Origin: Campylobacter jejuni
GTDB lineage: Bacteria; Campylobacterota; Campylobacteria; Campylobacterales; Campylobacteraceae
Length of the DNA stretch: 64,000 nucleotides
Direction of reading: 5' to 3'
NCBI RefSeq assembly: GCF_001457695.1
Contig: NZ_LN831025.1
Coordinates: forward strand, 310,001 to 374,000
Part shown: piece after piece, positions 25,576 through 34,155 of the stretch
Layout: each line of letters begins with the position of its first letter
Numbering within the stretch: position 1 is the first letter of the stretch
The notes under the pieces: generated by a model
What the model was told of the DNA's origin: nothing
Seen by the model: only the letters and a program-made list of their open reading frames with translations
Database searches by the model: none
Made by a program: the position numbers and the translations under genes

Positions 25576-28500
25576 GAACCTTACCTCTTTTTTTATCTAG
25601 CCATTCATTAAAATTTTCTAAAAGATAGAAAAATAAAGGCACAAAGAATATCGCTAAAGTTGATGCTGCGATCATTCCACCAATAAGCCCTGTTCCTAAA
25701 GAGTGTCTTGAAGCACTTCCTGCTCCTGTTGCGAAAATCATTGGCAAGACCCCAAAAGTAAATGCCAAAGAAGTCATTATGATAGGACGAAAACGAAGTT
25801 TTGCTGCTGCAACAGCTGCTTCAAAAACTCCTTTGCCTTTTTTAAAGCGCTCTTCCATTGCAAATTCTACGATTAAGATAGCATTTTTAGCTGAAAGTCC
25901 AATCAAGAGCAAAAGTCCTGTTTGAAAATATATGTCATTGCTAAATCCTCTTAAATATACCAATAAAAATGATCCAAATACCGCAAAAGGTACAGCTGTT
26001 ACAACTGCTAAAGGTATAAGCCATCTTTCATATTGGGCAGCTAGAATTAAAAAGACAAATATCATACCTAAAGCAAAAGCATAACTTGCTGTTCCTTTAC
26101 TAGAAACTTCTTGATAAGCTGATCCACTCCAAGCTATGGAATAATCATCCCCTAAAGTTTCTTTTGCTACTTGAGCAATCGCTTCTATAGCTTGACCTGA
26201 AGTATAACCTGGTGCGGGTTGACCTTGAACTTGTGCCGCTGGGAAAAGGTTGAATCGTTTTACATCATCAGGCCCTGAACTTCTTTGTAAAGTTAAGAAA
26301 GAATCAAGTGGTATCATTTTTCCATCATTTGATCTTACAAAAATATTTTTTAATGCATCTTGTGTATTTCTAAAATCACCTTTTGCGCGGATATTTACTT
26401 GGAAGTTTTTACCTAGCATAGAAAAATCATTAACATAATAAGTGCCTATAGTTGCATTCATCGTGTTAAAAACATCTTGCATGTTAAGATTGTAGTGTTT
26501 TAATTTATCTCTATCAATTATAAGCTTGTATTGAGGGAAAGTTGTATCAAGGGTTGTTCTTACTCTTGATAGTTCTTTTCTTTGGTTGGCCGCAGCAACA
26601 AGTTTATTTACATCTTTTTGTATTTCATCATAGCTTTTTCCGCTTTTGTTTTGAACATACATTTCAAAACCGCCTGTGATACTTAATCCAGGTATAGGAG
26701 GTAGGCCTATAAATATACTTGAAGCATTGCGATCAAAAGCAAATTTTTTATTAAGCTCCATGGCGATTTCATCAGCACTCACATTTCTATCTTTCCAATC
26801 TTTCAAGCCTATAAACATTGCAGCGGCATTTTCTTTGAGTGAACTTGTAAAAAGATCAAATCCTATCATAGCCATTGCATCTTTAACTCCATTAGTTTTT
26901 AAAACTTCTTGGCTTATGTGATCAACTTCTGAGATTGTTCTATGGAGTGCTGAAGCCGAAGGAAGGTTGATAATGCCAATCATCAAACCTTGATCTTCTT
27001 CAGGAACTAAAGAGCTTGGTACAGCTTTATAGAGATAAAAAATTGCCCCAAGCATAATACAAAAAATTAAAACAAAACGAATGGTTCTTTTTAGAATATA
27101 TGCTACTCCTGCGCTAAATACAGAGGTACTCCAATCAAAAAAATCATTAAATTTCTTTACAAATTTAAATGGCTCTCCTTCATTACGTCGCAAAAAGAGT
27201 GCACATAAAGAAGGTGTTAAGGTAAGAGCAACAAAACCTGATATGGTTACAGATATAGCTAAGGTAAGAGCAAATTGTCTTTGAATTTCTCCAACAAAAC
27301 CTGATATAAAAGAAACTGGTACAAAAACAGCACAAAGCACAAGAACAATTGAAATAACCGGAGAGCTAACTTCTTGCATCGCTTGGATAGCAGCATCTTT
27401 TACGCTTATTTGCTCATTTTCATGTAAAATCCTGTCGATATTTTCCACAACTATAATCGCATCATCTACAACAATCCCTATGGCTAAAATTAAGGCAAAA
27501 AGCGTAAGTAAATTAATACTAAAGCCTAAAACATAAAGTCCAGCAAAAGTTCCTAACAATGAAACAGGCACAGCTATCATAGGAATAAGTGTTGCACGGA
27601 AATTCTTTAAGAACATATACATAACAATGATAACTAAAATTAGAGCTTCAACAAAAGTTTTAACAACTTCTTTGATTGATTCTATCACAAATTTTGTTGT
27701 ATCGTAAGGAATTTTATATGTTAAACCTTTTGGGAAATTTTTTGAAAGTTCTTGCATTTTAGCTTGAACAAGTTCTGCTGTATGCAATGCATTTGCTCCT
27801 GATTGAAGATTGATCATAATCGGAACTGCATCATTGCCATTTAATCGTCCTTGTGAGCTGTATTGTTGTGACCCTATTTCTACATCAGCTATATCTTTAA
27901 GTCTTAAAAATGATCCATCATCATTCGTTCTTAAAATAATGTTTTCAAATTCACTAGGATTTTGTAGTCTTCCTTGCATAGTGATTGAATAAACATAAGG
28001 GGATTTTTGGGTTACAGGTTCTTCGCCAATTTTACCAGTTGCGTATTGGGCATTTTGGTCATTAACCGCAGAAATTACATCAGTAGCTGTGATTCCAAAT
28101 TTATTTAATAAATCAGGCTTGAGCCAAATTCTTAAAGAATAATTACGATTTCCTATAGCATTTGCATCTCCAACTCCTGGAACCCTTTTTAACTCATCTA
28201 ACACATTTAAAGTGATATAGTTATATACATCTACTGCACTCATTGAACCATCACTTGAATACATAGAAATTGCAGCAAGTGTTGTTGAGGAAGTTTTTCT
28301 AACTGTTACTCCAAGTTTTTTAACTGCATCTGGCATTTTTGCAGTTGCGGCTGAAATTCTATTATTAACATCTATGGTGGCTTGATCAGGATCTGTACCG
28401 ATATCAAAATAGACAGTCAAACTCATAGTTCCTGAAGAACTTGAAGTTGAATCCATGTAAATCATATTATCCGCGCCATTGATTGCATCTTCGATAGTAC

Positions 28501-28690
28501 TTGCAACTGTTGAAGCAATGGTTTGTGCATCAGCTCCTGTGTAAGTTGCACTTACTTTAACTGTAGGAGGAGTTAAAGAAGGATATTGTTCTATAGGTAA
28601 ATTTGTAAGACCTATAGCTCCAGCTAAAGAAATGATAATTGCAACAACTGAAGCAAAAACAGGTCTTTCGATAAAAAATTTAGAAAACAT
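25568..28690 (-). CDS. cmeB: RND multidrug efflux transporter CmeB
   Basis: A 1040-residue HAE1-type proton-driven pump with 12 transmembrane helices and two large periplasmic loops. Family marks include FFIERPVFASVVAIIISLAG at the start, LPIEQYPSLTPPTV, and the TM4 proton-relay segment ALILAIGIVVDDAIIVVENIDR with the paired Asp. GLSAKNAILIVEFA in TM10 carries the Lys partner. No internal stop or frameshift. It pumps antimicrobials and bile from periplasm and inner membrane. Whether this is the high-activity mosaic allele type cannot be judged without alignment. The start codon shares a base with the cmeA stop. Confidence 0.97.
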   Translation of the reverse strand: MFSKFFIERPVFASVVAIIISLAGAIGLTNLPIEQYPSLTPPTVKVSATYTGADAQTIASTVASTIEDAINGADNMIYMDSTSSSSGTMSLTVYFDIGTDPDQATIDVNNRISAATAKMPDAVKKLGVTVRKTSSTTLAAISMYSSDGSMSAVDVYNYITLNVLDELKRVPGVGDANAIGNRNYSLRIWLKPDLLNKFGITATDVISAVNDQNAQYATGKIGEEPVTQKSPYVYSITMQGRLQNPSEFENIILRTNDDGSFLRLKDIADVEIGSQQYSSQGRLNGNDAVPIMINLQSGANALHTAELVQAKMQELSKNFPKGLTYKIPYDTTKFVIESIKEVVKTFVEALILVIIVMYMFLKNFRATLIPMIAVPVSLLGTFAGLYVLGFSINLLTLFALILAIGIVVDDAIIVVENIDRILHENEQISVKDAAIQAMQEVSSPVISIVLVLCAVFVPVSFISGFVGEIQRQFALTLAISVTISGFVALTLTPSLCALFLRRNEGEPFKFVKKFNDFFDWSTSVFSAGVAYILKRTIRFVLIFCIMLGAIFYLYKAVPSSLVPEEDQGLMIGIINLPSASALHRTISEVDHISQEVLKTNGVKDAMAMIGFDLFTSSLKENAAAMFIGLKDWKDRNVSADEIAMELNKKFAFDRNASSIFIGLPPIPGLSITGGFEMYVQNKSGKSYDEIQKDVNKLVAAANQRKELSRVRTTLDTTFPQYKLIIDRDKLKHYNLNMQDVFNTMNATIGTYYVNDFSMLGKNFQVNIRAKGDFRNTQDALKNIFVRSNDGKMIPLDSFLTLQRSSGPDDVKRFNLFPAAQVQGQPAPGYTSGQAIEAIAQVAKETLGDDYSIAWSGSAYQEVSSKGTASYAFALGMIFVFLILAAQYERWLIPLAVVTAVPFAVFGSFLLVYLRGFSNDIYFQTGLLLLIGLSAKNAILIVEFAMEERFKKGKGVFEAAVAAAKLRFRPIIMTSLAFTFGVLPMIFATGAGSASRHSLGTGLIGGMIAASTLAIFFVPLFFYLLENFNEWLDKKRGKVHE

Positions 28691-29793
28691 TATTGTACTC
28701 CAATTTCTTTAACTTCGCTACCAACTTGAATTTTTTTAAAGTTATCTAAAATGATTTTATCGCCATTTTGCAATCCTTTGTCAATAATGGCGTATTCATT
28801 GTTTTGGTAGCTTATATGTACAGAAGATTTTTCTACTTTTCCATTTTTAACAAGAAGAACATAAACATCATTTTGATCTTGTTTAACAGCTATTTGAGGC
28901 ACTTTAAAGCCATTTTTTTGTATAAAACCTTCTGAAGTAATTGTTGCAAAAGCACCCGGTAAAAGTGTTGAGTTATTGTTATCAAATACGGCTTTGGCTT
29001 TTACTGTTCCACTATTAGCATCTATAACCGAATCAATAAAATAAAGTTTGCCTTGAACGGTTTCTCCATTAAGATTTAAATTTGCATGAATGCTGTCTAA
29101 ATCCCATTTTCCACTTTGAGTATTGCGGACTAAATTTAGTTTATCTGTATCTGAAATAAAGAAATCTGCGTAAATAGGATTTAAATTTGTAACTCTAACT
29201 AGTTCAGTTGTTGAAGCACTTACATAATCTCCTATATTAACTAAAGCATCTCCTATAGTACCATCAAAAGGAGCTTTTATCTCGGTATGATCTAGATCAA
29301 TTCTTGCATTTGCAAGCTGTGCTCTAGCACTTGCTAGACTAGCTTTTGAATTGTTAAATGTAGCAAGAGAAGAGTCGTATTCTTTTTGAGAGATTGCACT
29401 TTTGCTAAAAAGAGCTTTAGAACGATTAAAATCCTTGCTTGCATTTTCGAAAGTTGCCTTAGCCATTAAAGCTTGTCCGTAAGCTGAATCAACACTAGCT
29501 TTAAATTTATCTTGTTCTATAATAAATAATGTTTGTCCTTTTTTTACCTTATCTCCAGCTTTAAAAAGTTTATTTACTATTACGCCGCTAACTTGAGGTT
29601 TTATAATGACATCATAATCACTGACAAGTTTAGCAGGGTAAGTAAAACTAAGTGGTAAATCTTCAGATTTAGCACTCATGGTTGTTACAGGTTGAGGCGG
29701 CATTTGTATTTTTGGTGCTTCTTCTTTGCTGCAAGCAGCGAGTAAAAGCACAACACCTAAAGCTAAAATAGTATTTTTTTGAAATAATTTCAT
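28690..29793 (-). CDS. cmeA: Periplasmic adaptor lipoprotein of the CmeABC efflux pump
   Basis: A 367-residue membrane-fusion protein. The lipobox LLAAC places the lipidated Cys at residue 21. The barrel-sandwich (lipoyl-like) halves IIKPQVSGVIVNKLFKAGD and LDHTEIKAPFDGTIGDALV flank a coiled-coil hairpin (about 90-165). It bridges CmeB to CmeC. It is the first gene of cmeABC; downstream of a CmeR operator and a -10-like element. Start ATG 29793 is preceded by a CAAGG site. Confidence 0.96.
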   Translation of the reverse strand: MKLFQKNTILALGVVLLLAACSKEEAPKIQMPPQPVTTMSAKSEDLPLSFTYPAKLVSDYDVIIKPQVSGVIVNKLFKAGDKVKKGQTLFIIEQDKFKASVDSAYGQALMAKATFENASKDFNRSKALFSKSAISQKEYDSSLATFNNSKASLASARAQLANARIDLDHTEIKAPFDGTIGDALVNIGDYVSASTTELVRVTNLNPIYADFFISDTDKLNLVRNTQSGKWDLDSIHANLNLNGETVQGKLYFIDSVIDANSGTVKAKAVFDNNNSTLLPGAFATITSEGFIQKNGFKVPQIAVKQDQNDVYVLLVKNGKVEKSSVHISYQNNEYAIIDKGLQNGDKIILDNFKKIQVGSEVKEIGVQ

Positions 29794-29823
29794 GGTTTTG
29801 CCTTGAAAAATTAAATTAAAAAT

Positions 29824-29839
29824 TGTAATATTTATTACA
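29824..29839. promoter_or_regulatory. CmeR operator of the cmeABC promoter
   Basis: TGTAATATTTATTACA (minus strand TGTAATAAATATTACA) is the 16-bp inverted repeat known as the CmeR site, with perfect 7-bp arms. It lies 31 bases before cmeA and just downstream of the predicted -10 element, where a bound repressor would block initiation. It carries no mutation here. Confidence 0.9.
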
Positions 29840-29853
29840 GAAATTTTTGGCTA

Positions 29854-29859
29854 ATTATA
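29854..29859 (-). promoter_or_regulatory. Predicted -10 element of cmeABC
   Basis: Minus-strand TATAAT within AAGATATAATTAGCC, predicting transcription from about 29847, immediately before the CmeR operator. Confidence 0.55.
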
Positions 29860-29886
29860 TCTTAATTTTGGTTAATAAAATTATTT

Positions 29887-30518
29887 TTAAGCTTTGGATC
29901 CATTGATCCCATTTAGAAAAACGTTTACAACAAATTCAACATGTTCTTTTTGTTCTTTTTTATTTTTTAAAGGAGTATTAATTAAAACATTAAGATGATG
30001 ATAAGGTTCTTTTAACATAGTGCAAAAAAGAACAGCAAGTTTTTCTGCATTTTTTTCATATAAGAATTATTTTGTTGCTTGAAAAAATCCATAAGTATGT
30101 TATAGGAAAAATTTTGTTGATTGTTTTCTATCCAATTGGCAAGATGTCTATCTTTGTCATAAACTTGAGAATAGATAATTTTACCAAAAGCTACAGCTTC
30201 TGGTTGATTGAAAATTTCTATAAAAGCTAAACCAAAAGAAGTTAAAATTTCTTTTAAAGTGCCATTTTCAATTTCTTGTGTTTTGGAATAAATAAGATGA
30301 AAGTGTTTTTTACATATGTCATCTAAAATTTCAAAGAATAGCCCTTCTTTACTTTTAAAACCATCATAAATATTAGAATAAGATCCTCCAGATAATTTAA
30401 TAATATCACTCAAACTTGTTTCTTGGTATCCTTTTGTTAAAAAAAGCTCTAAGGCCACTGCTTTGATTTTTTCTTGTCTGGCTAAAACTTTTTGTGATGG
30501 TATTCTATTTGAGTTCAT
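29887..30518 (-). pseudogene. cmeR: TetR-family repressor CmeR, frameshifted near its C-terminus
   Basis: CmeR normally has 210 residues and represses cmeABC. The N-terminal DNA-binding region (QEKIKAVALELFLTKGYQETS, SGGSYSNIYDGFKSKEGLF) and most of the ligand domain are intact to residue 154 (NNSYM). One G is then missing before a run of seven A (forward strand 30050-30057, a single C where two are expected), and the frame ends after 14 foreign residues at 30012, 168 in all. In the other frame the lost tail reads on from EKNAEKLAVLFCTMLKEP to INGSKA and stops at 29887; restoring one base gives exactly 210 residues. The lost part includes the last helices, needed for dimerisation in TetR proteins. 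Loss of repression is likely but not proven. The start overlaps ccoG by 14 bases. Confidence 0.9.
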
Positions 30519-31881
30519 TTTTATCCTTTATAAGAGTGCTTTTAGGGTATACAAATATACTTTTTCTAAAAACCGAAATTTTTTCATTATCCTTTGCGTA
30601 AGCTTTTATATGTAAAGGAAAGATTACATCTTTTTTATCATTATTTGCTAAATTTTTTGTAGCCCTGATAACAACTATTTTTTTGACTTGTTCTCCTGCT
30701 TTTAATTTAAAAGGTTTGTTTGGTCTTATGATTTCAATTCCATCATTTATTCCTTCTAAATTTGCTGTAAAATAATATTCATGAGGTTTAGAATCTGTAT
30801 TTTGAAACAAAAAGGTATAAGCATTTGAAATGACTAATTCACCTTTAACATTTGAAATATTATATAATTCACTACTACGATTGATATTTAAAAGCATGCT
30901 TTCTTTTTTGCTTCCCATGATGATTAAAGCCAATAAAGCAATTAAAAGAACTATAAAATATGCTATCGTTCTAAATCTTAAATAATGAACCTTAGAACGC
31001 GTTTCAATAGCTTTTGCACTTGTCCAATTGATCAAACTTGGACGATTAAATTTACTTTGTACCTTAGAGCAAGCATCGGCACATTCAAGACAATTAATAC
31101 ATTCAAGTTGCATTCCTTTGCGTATGTCAATATGAGTTGGACAGATGCTAACACAGGCTTCACAACCTATGCATTCTCCCTCAGGCGGTTTTTTATGAAG
31201 TTTGGTGTGTCCATCATAGATCAAGCCCCCGCGTTTTTCATCGTAGATCACTTGCATTGTATCATGATCGAACATTACAGATTGTATTCTTGCATAAGGA
31301 CAGACATAAACACAAAATTTTTCTTGTAAGTAGGTAATATCCAAAGTAAAAAGTAAGCTAGCACAAAATAAAATTCCAAGTAAAAGTAGATGCTCGCCAG
31401 GATTTTGAATATAATTGAAAAAATCTTCAGGAGGAATAAAGTACCAAAGTAAATTACTAATAGCAACTAAAGATATAAAATAAAAAATTATTACTCCAAG
31501 AAATTTTTTAAAATATTGTCCCTCATATTCTTTTTGTTTGTTATTGATATTTTTGCGAATTTTAAGAAATTTAGTTTGTATGATATCTCTATATATAACT
31601 CTAAAAATCGTTTGTGGACAACTCCAAGCACACCAAATTCTTCCACCTAAAGTTGTAATAAAAAAAATAAATAAAAAAAGAAATATAAGAACAAAAGGCA
31701 TGAGATAAAATTCTTGTGTTGAAAAAGAAATAAAAAATAGGTTTAATTTAGAGTGATCAAAACTTAAAAGAAAAAAATGATTCTCATTAATTCTTATGAA
31801 AGGTAGGGCAAATATGATAATACTTGCAATTAAATATACAAAATATCGTTTTTTTGTATAGTTTGTAATGTGTCCTTGCAT
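30505..31881 (-). CDS. ccoG: Cytochrome oxidase cbb3 assembly protein CcoG (RdxA-type, polyferredoxin)
   Basis: A 458-residue inner-membrane Fe-S protein. Several transmembrane helices lie in the first 200 residues, with cysteines in GGRIWCAWSCPQTIFR and KFCVYVCPYARIQ. Two [4Fe-4S] motifs follow: CIGCEACVSICP and CINCLECADACSK. The C-terminal domain is an Ig-like periplasmic fold as in CcoG. CcoG reduces copper for loading of cbb3-type oxidase, the microaerobic terminal oxidase of this genus. It is located just upstream of cmeR in the same direction and shares 14 bases with it, so both may be on one transcript. Confidence 0.88.
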   Translation of the reverse strand: MQGHITNYTKKRYFVYLIASIIIFALPFIRINENHFFLLSFDHSKLNLFFISFSTQEFYLMPFVLIFLFLFIFFITTLGGRIWCAWSCPQTIFRVIYRDIIQTKFLKIRKNINNKQKEYEGQYFKKFLGVIIFYFISLVAISNLLWYFIPPEDFFNYIQNPGEHLLLLGILFCASLLFTLDITYLQEKFCVYVCPYARIQSVMFDHDTMQVIYDEKRGGLIYDGHTKLHKKPPEGECIGCEACVSICPTHIDIRKGMQLECINCLECADACSKVQSKFNRPSLINWTSAKAIETRSKVHYLRFRTIAYFIVLLIALLALIIMGSKKESMLLNINRSSELYNISNVKGELVISNAYTFLFQNTDSKPHEYYFTANLEGINDGIEIIRPNKPFKLKAGEQVKKIVVIRATKNLANNDKKDVIFPLHIKAYAKDNEKISVFRKSIFVYPKSTLIKDKNELK

Positions 31882-31985
31882 TTTTAGACCTTAATTATAA
31901 TTTTTAGCACTTTGTAATTAAGGATTATAACCGATAAAAACTAAAACAATTTTTAAATGCTTTCTAAGTTAGAATTAATAAGAAG

Positions 31986-31996
31986 TGTTTTATAAT
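31986..31996 (+). promoter_or_regulatory. Predicted promoter of rpsU
   Basis: TGTTTTATAAT, a TATAAT -10 with an upstream TG, 43 bases before the GTG start of rpsU. Confidence 0.6.
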
Positions 31997-32039
31997 TATA
32001 TTTCACAACAAAAATTTACACAGAAAGGTGGTGAGGACT

Positions 32040-32252
32040 GTGCCAGGAATCAAGGTGCATCCTAACGAGTCTTTTGATGAAGCGTATCGTAAATTCAAAA
32101 AACAAGTAGATAGAAATCTAGTTGTAACTGAAGTAAGAGCAAGAAGATTTTTCGAGCCTATGACTGAAATTCGCAAAAAACAAAAAATTTCAGCACGCAA
32201 AAAAATGCTTAAAAGACTTTATATGCTTAGACGCTACGAGTCAAGACTCTAA
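32040..32252 (+). CDS. rpsU: 30S ribosomal protein S21
   Basis: Exactly 70 residues, [19 protein letters not shown] at the start, very basic, ending RRYESRL as in other S21 proteins. It binds the small subunit near the anti-Shine-Dalgarno region and helps initiation. The start is GTG at 32040; the in-frame GTG at 32028 would add four residues not found in S21. AAAGGTGG and a second GAGG lie upstream (32024-32036), an unusually rich site for a GTG start. A single-gene unit with its own promoter and terminator. Confidence 0.97.
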   Translation: MPGIKVHPNESFDEAYRKFKKQVDRNLVVTEVRARRFFEPMTEIRKKQKISARKKMLKRLYMLRRYESRL

Positions 32253-32255
32253 CCC

Positions 32256-32278
32256 AAAAGCCCGAAAGGGCTTTTTTT
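32256..32278 (+). terminator. Intrinsic terminator of rpsU
   Basis: AAAAGCCC GAAA GGGCTTTT with a run of seven T: GC-rich stem, GNRA-type loop and U tail. The clearest intrinsic terminator in the window. Confidence 0.92.
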
Positions 32279-32323
32279 ATATCTACGAACTTCATTTGGT
32301 ATTAAAAAGTATTTATTATTTTT

Positions 32324-32332
32324 TGTTAAAAT
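32324..32332 (+). promoter_or_regulatory. Predicted extended -10 promoter for the lipoprotein operon
   Basis: TGTTAAAAT, close to the extended -10 consensus, 36 bases before the ATG at 32369. Confidence 0.5.
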
Positions 32333-32368
32333 TTCTAATTTAAATTTTCTGTTTTTAGGATAAACTCT

Positions 32369-32974
32369 ATGAAAAAAATCAAAAAAATCATTCAAATTGG
32401 TATGATAGGTGGTTTAGCAGCTGTTGCTGGAGGTGCTTTAGCAGGTTGTGGAAGTAATAATGACAATGCAGATACTTTAAATCAAGCAGCTAATGCTCAA
32501 GGAGCTTTTGTAATTATCGAAGAAACAGCTCCAGGGCAGTATAAAATCAAAGATCAATATCCAAGTGATGAAACAAGGGTAGTTTTAAAAGATCTTAATG
32601 GTACAGAAAGAATTTTATCCAAAGAAGAAATGGATGCTTTGATTAAAGAAGAAGCAGCTAAAATTGACAATGGAACTTCAAATTTAACTAAAGACAATGG
32701 GCAAATCAGTAGTGGGGGATTGAGTTTAGGAGAAACTTTACTCGCAAGTGCTGCAGGTGCTATTTTGGGAAGTTGGATAGGTTCAAAACTTTTCAATAAT
32801 CAAAATTTTGCTAATCAACAACGCGGTGCTTTTTCAAATCAAAGTGCTTATCAAAGGAGTGTTAATAGTTTTAATAAAGCAGGCACAACAAGCTCTGCTT
32901 CAAGTGCTAAAAAATCAGGTTTTTTTGGTGGAGGCTCTAAAGCCACAAGTTCTAGTTCTTCTTTTGGCTCTTAA
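32369..32974 (+). CDS. UPF0323-type lipoprotein
   Basis: A 201-residue lipoprotein with lipobox LAGC (Cys27). The middle is acidic and hydrophilic with a Gly-rich segment (GETLLASAAGAILGSWIGSKLF) that may insert in or lie on the membrane, and the tail is Ser/Gly-rich (STSSASSAKKSGFFGGGSKA). The order lipoprotein then ATP-grasp glutathionylspermidine synthase-like protein parallels ygiB-ygiC of enterobacteria, suggesting a shared envelope role. I recognise the family as UPF0323; function is unknown. It is followed 9 bases later by the synthase-like gene. Confidence 0.8.
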   Translation: MKKIKKIIQIGMIGGLAAVAGGALAGCGSNNDNADTLNQAANAQGAFVIIEETAPGQYKIKDQYPSDETRVVLKDLNGTERILSKEEMDALIKEEAAKIDNGTSNLTKDNGQISSGGLSLGETLLASAAGAILGSWIGSKLFNNQNFANQQRGAFSNQSAYQRSVNSFNKAGTTSSASSAKKSGFFGGGSKATSSSSSFGS

Positions 32975-32983
32975 GGATAAATA

Positions 32984-34153
32984 ATGCAATTACTACAAGT
33001 AGACAAACTTCAAAAAGATTATTTGGAAAATATAGGTTTTTCTTGGCATACAGATGAAGATGGAAGTGATTATATTAGCAATAAGTTAGTTTGTGTTAAG
33101 GAAAGTGAAGCTAATGCTTATTATGAAGCGGTAAATGAGCTTTATGATATGTTTATTGCTGCAGCGCAAGAAGTGATTGATAATGATCGTTTTGATGAGC
33201 TTGGAATTCCTTTTAATCTTATTGATGCGATTAAGATGAGTTGGGAAAATGAGGTTCATTGGCATTTATATGGGCGTTTTGATTTAGCGGGTGGACTTGA
33301 TGGCAAGCCTATAAAACTTATAGAATTTAATGCTGATACCCCTACTGCTCTTTTTGAAAGTGCGATTTTACAATGGGCACTTTTAAAACAAAATGGAATG
33401 GATGAAAGCGCGCAATTTAATAGTATTTATGAAAGTTTGATGGATAATTTTAAAAGACTTATTACTCTTGATGAAAGTGTTGAAGGGTTTGAAGAGCATT
33501 ATCAAGGATGGAAAATTCTTTTTTCAAGTGTTGCAGGAAGTAAAGAAGAAGAAATCACTACAAAATTACTTTCTCATATAGCCAATGAAGCAGGTTTTCA
33601 AACTAATTTTTCCTTTGTAGATGAGGTGGAATTTAGTGAAGAAGGTGTTTTTAAAGAGGGCGAAAATTATGAGTATTGGTTTAAGCTTGTTCCTTGGGAA
33701 GATATAGCCATAGAAGAGGGTGAACTTGCCATGCTTTTAACTCAAATTATGCGTAATCAAAGAGCAATTATTTTAAATCCTGCTTATACGCTTTTATTTC
33801 AATCTAAGGGAATTTTAAAAATTCTATGGGAACTTTATCCAAATCATCCTTTACTTTTAGAAACAAAAGATACTCCTTTGGAAGGTAAAAACTATGTTAA
33901 AAAACCTGTTTTTGGTAGAGAAGGTGCAAATATCAGTATAATTAAAGATGGAAAAACTTTGCATGAAAATATAGGTCCTTACGGGAATAATAAGGCTATT
34001 TATCAAGAATATGTAGAGTTTAATTCATGTGAAAATGAATACTATCAAGCAGGTGTTTTCTTTGCTTATGAAGGGTGTGGCTTAGGATTTAGAAAAGGAG
34101 GACTTGTACTTGATAATTATTCTAAATTTGTAGGACATATTATAAAGGATTAG
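32984..34153 (+). CDS. Glutathionylspermidine synthase-like ATP-grasp protein (YgiC/YjfC type)
   Basis: A 389-residue protein matching the C-terminal amidase-free synthetase part of glutathionylspermidine synthase. Typical segments: GRFDLAGGLDGKPIKLIEFNADTPT near residue 105, FKLVPWEDIA, KGILKILWELYPNHPLLLET and YVKKPVFGREGANI. The ATP-grasp residues appear present. The bacterial short forms have no proven polyamine product, and this organism is not known to make glutathionylspermidine from this gene alone. Probably an ATP-dependent ligase acting on a peptide or amine. Co-transcribed with the lipoprotein upstream and the dehydrogenase 2 bases downstream. Confidence 0.85.
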   Translation: MQLLQVDKLQKDYLENIGFSWHTDEDGSDYISNKLVCVKESEANAYYEAVNELYDMFIAAAQEVIDNDRFDELGIPFNLIDAIKMSWENEVHWHLYGRFDLAGGLDGKPIKLIEFNADTPTALFESAILQWALLKQNGMDESAQFNSIYESLMDNFKRLITLDESVEGFEEHYQGWKILFSSVAGSKEEEITTKLLSHIANEAGFQTNFSFVDEVEFSEEGVFKEGENYEYWFKLVPWEDIAIEEGELAMLLTQIMRNQRAIILNPAYTLLFQSKGILKILWELYPNHPLLLETKDTPLEGKNYVKKPVFGREGANISIIKDGKTLHENIGPYGNNKAIYQEYVEFNSCENEYYQAGVFFAYEGCGLGFRKGGLVLDNYSKFVGHIIKD

Positions 34154-34155
34154 AA

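Noticed and set aside
25568-28690. Highly active mosaic CmeB allele
   Set aside because: The known variant differs by many scattered residues; without alignment I cannot tell, so no claim is made.
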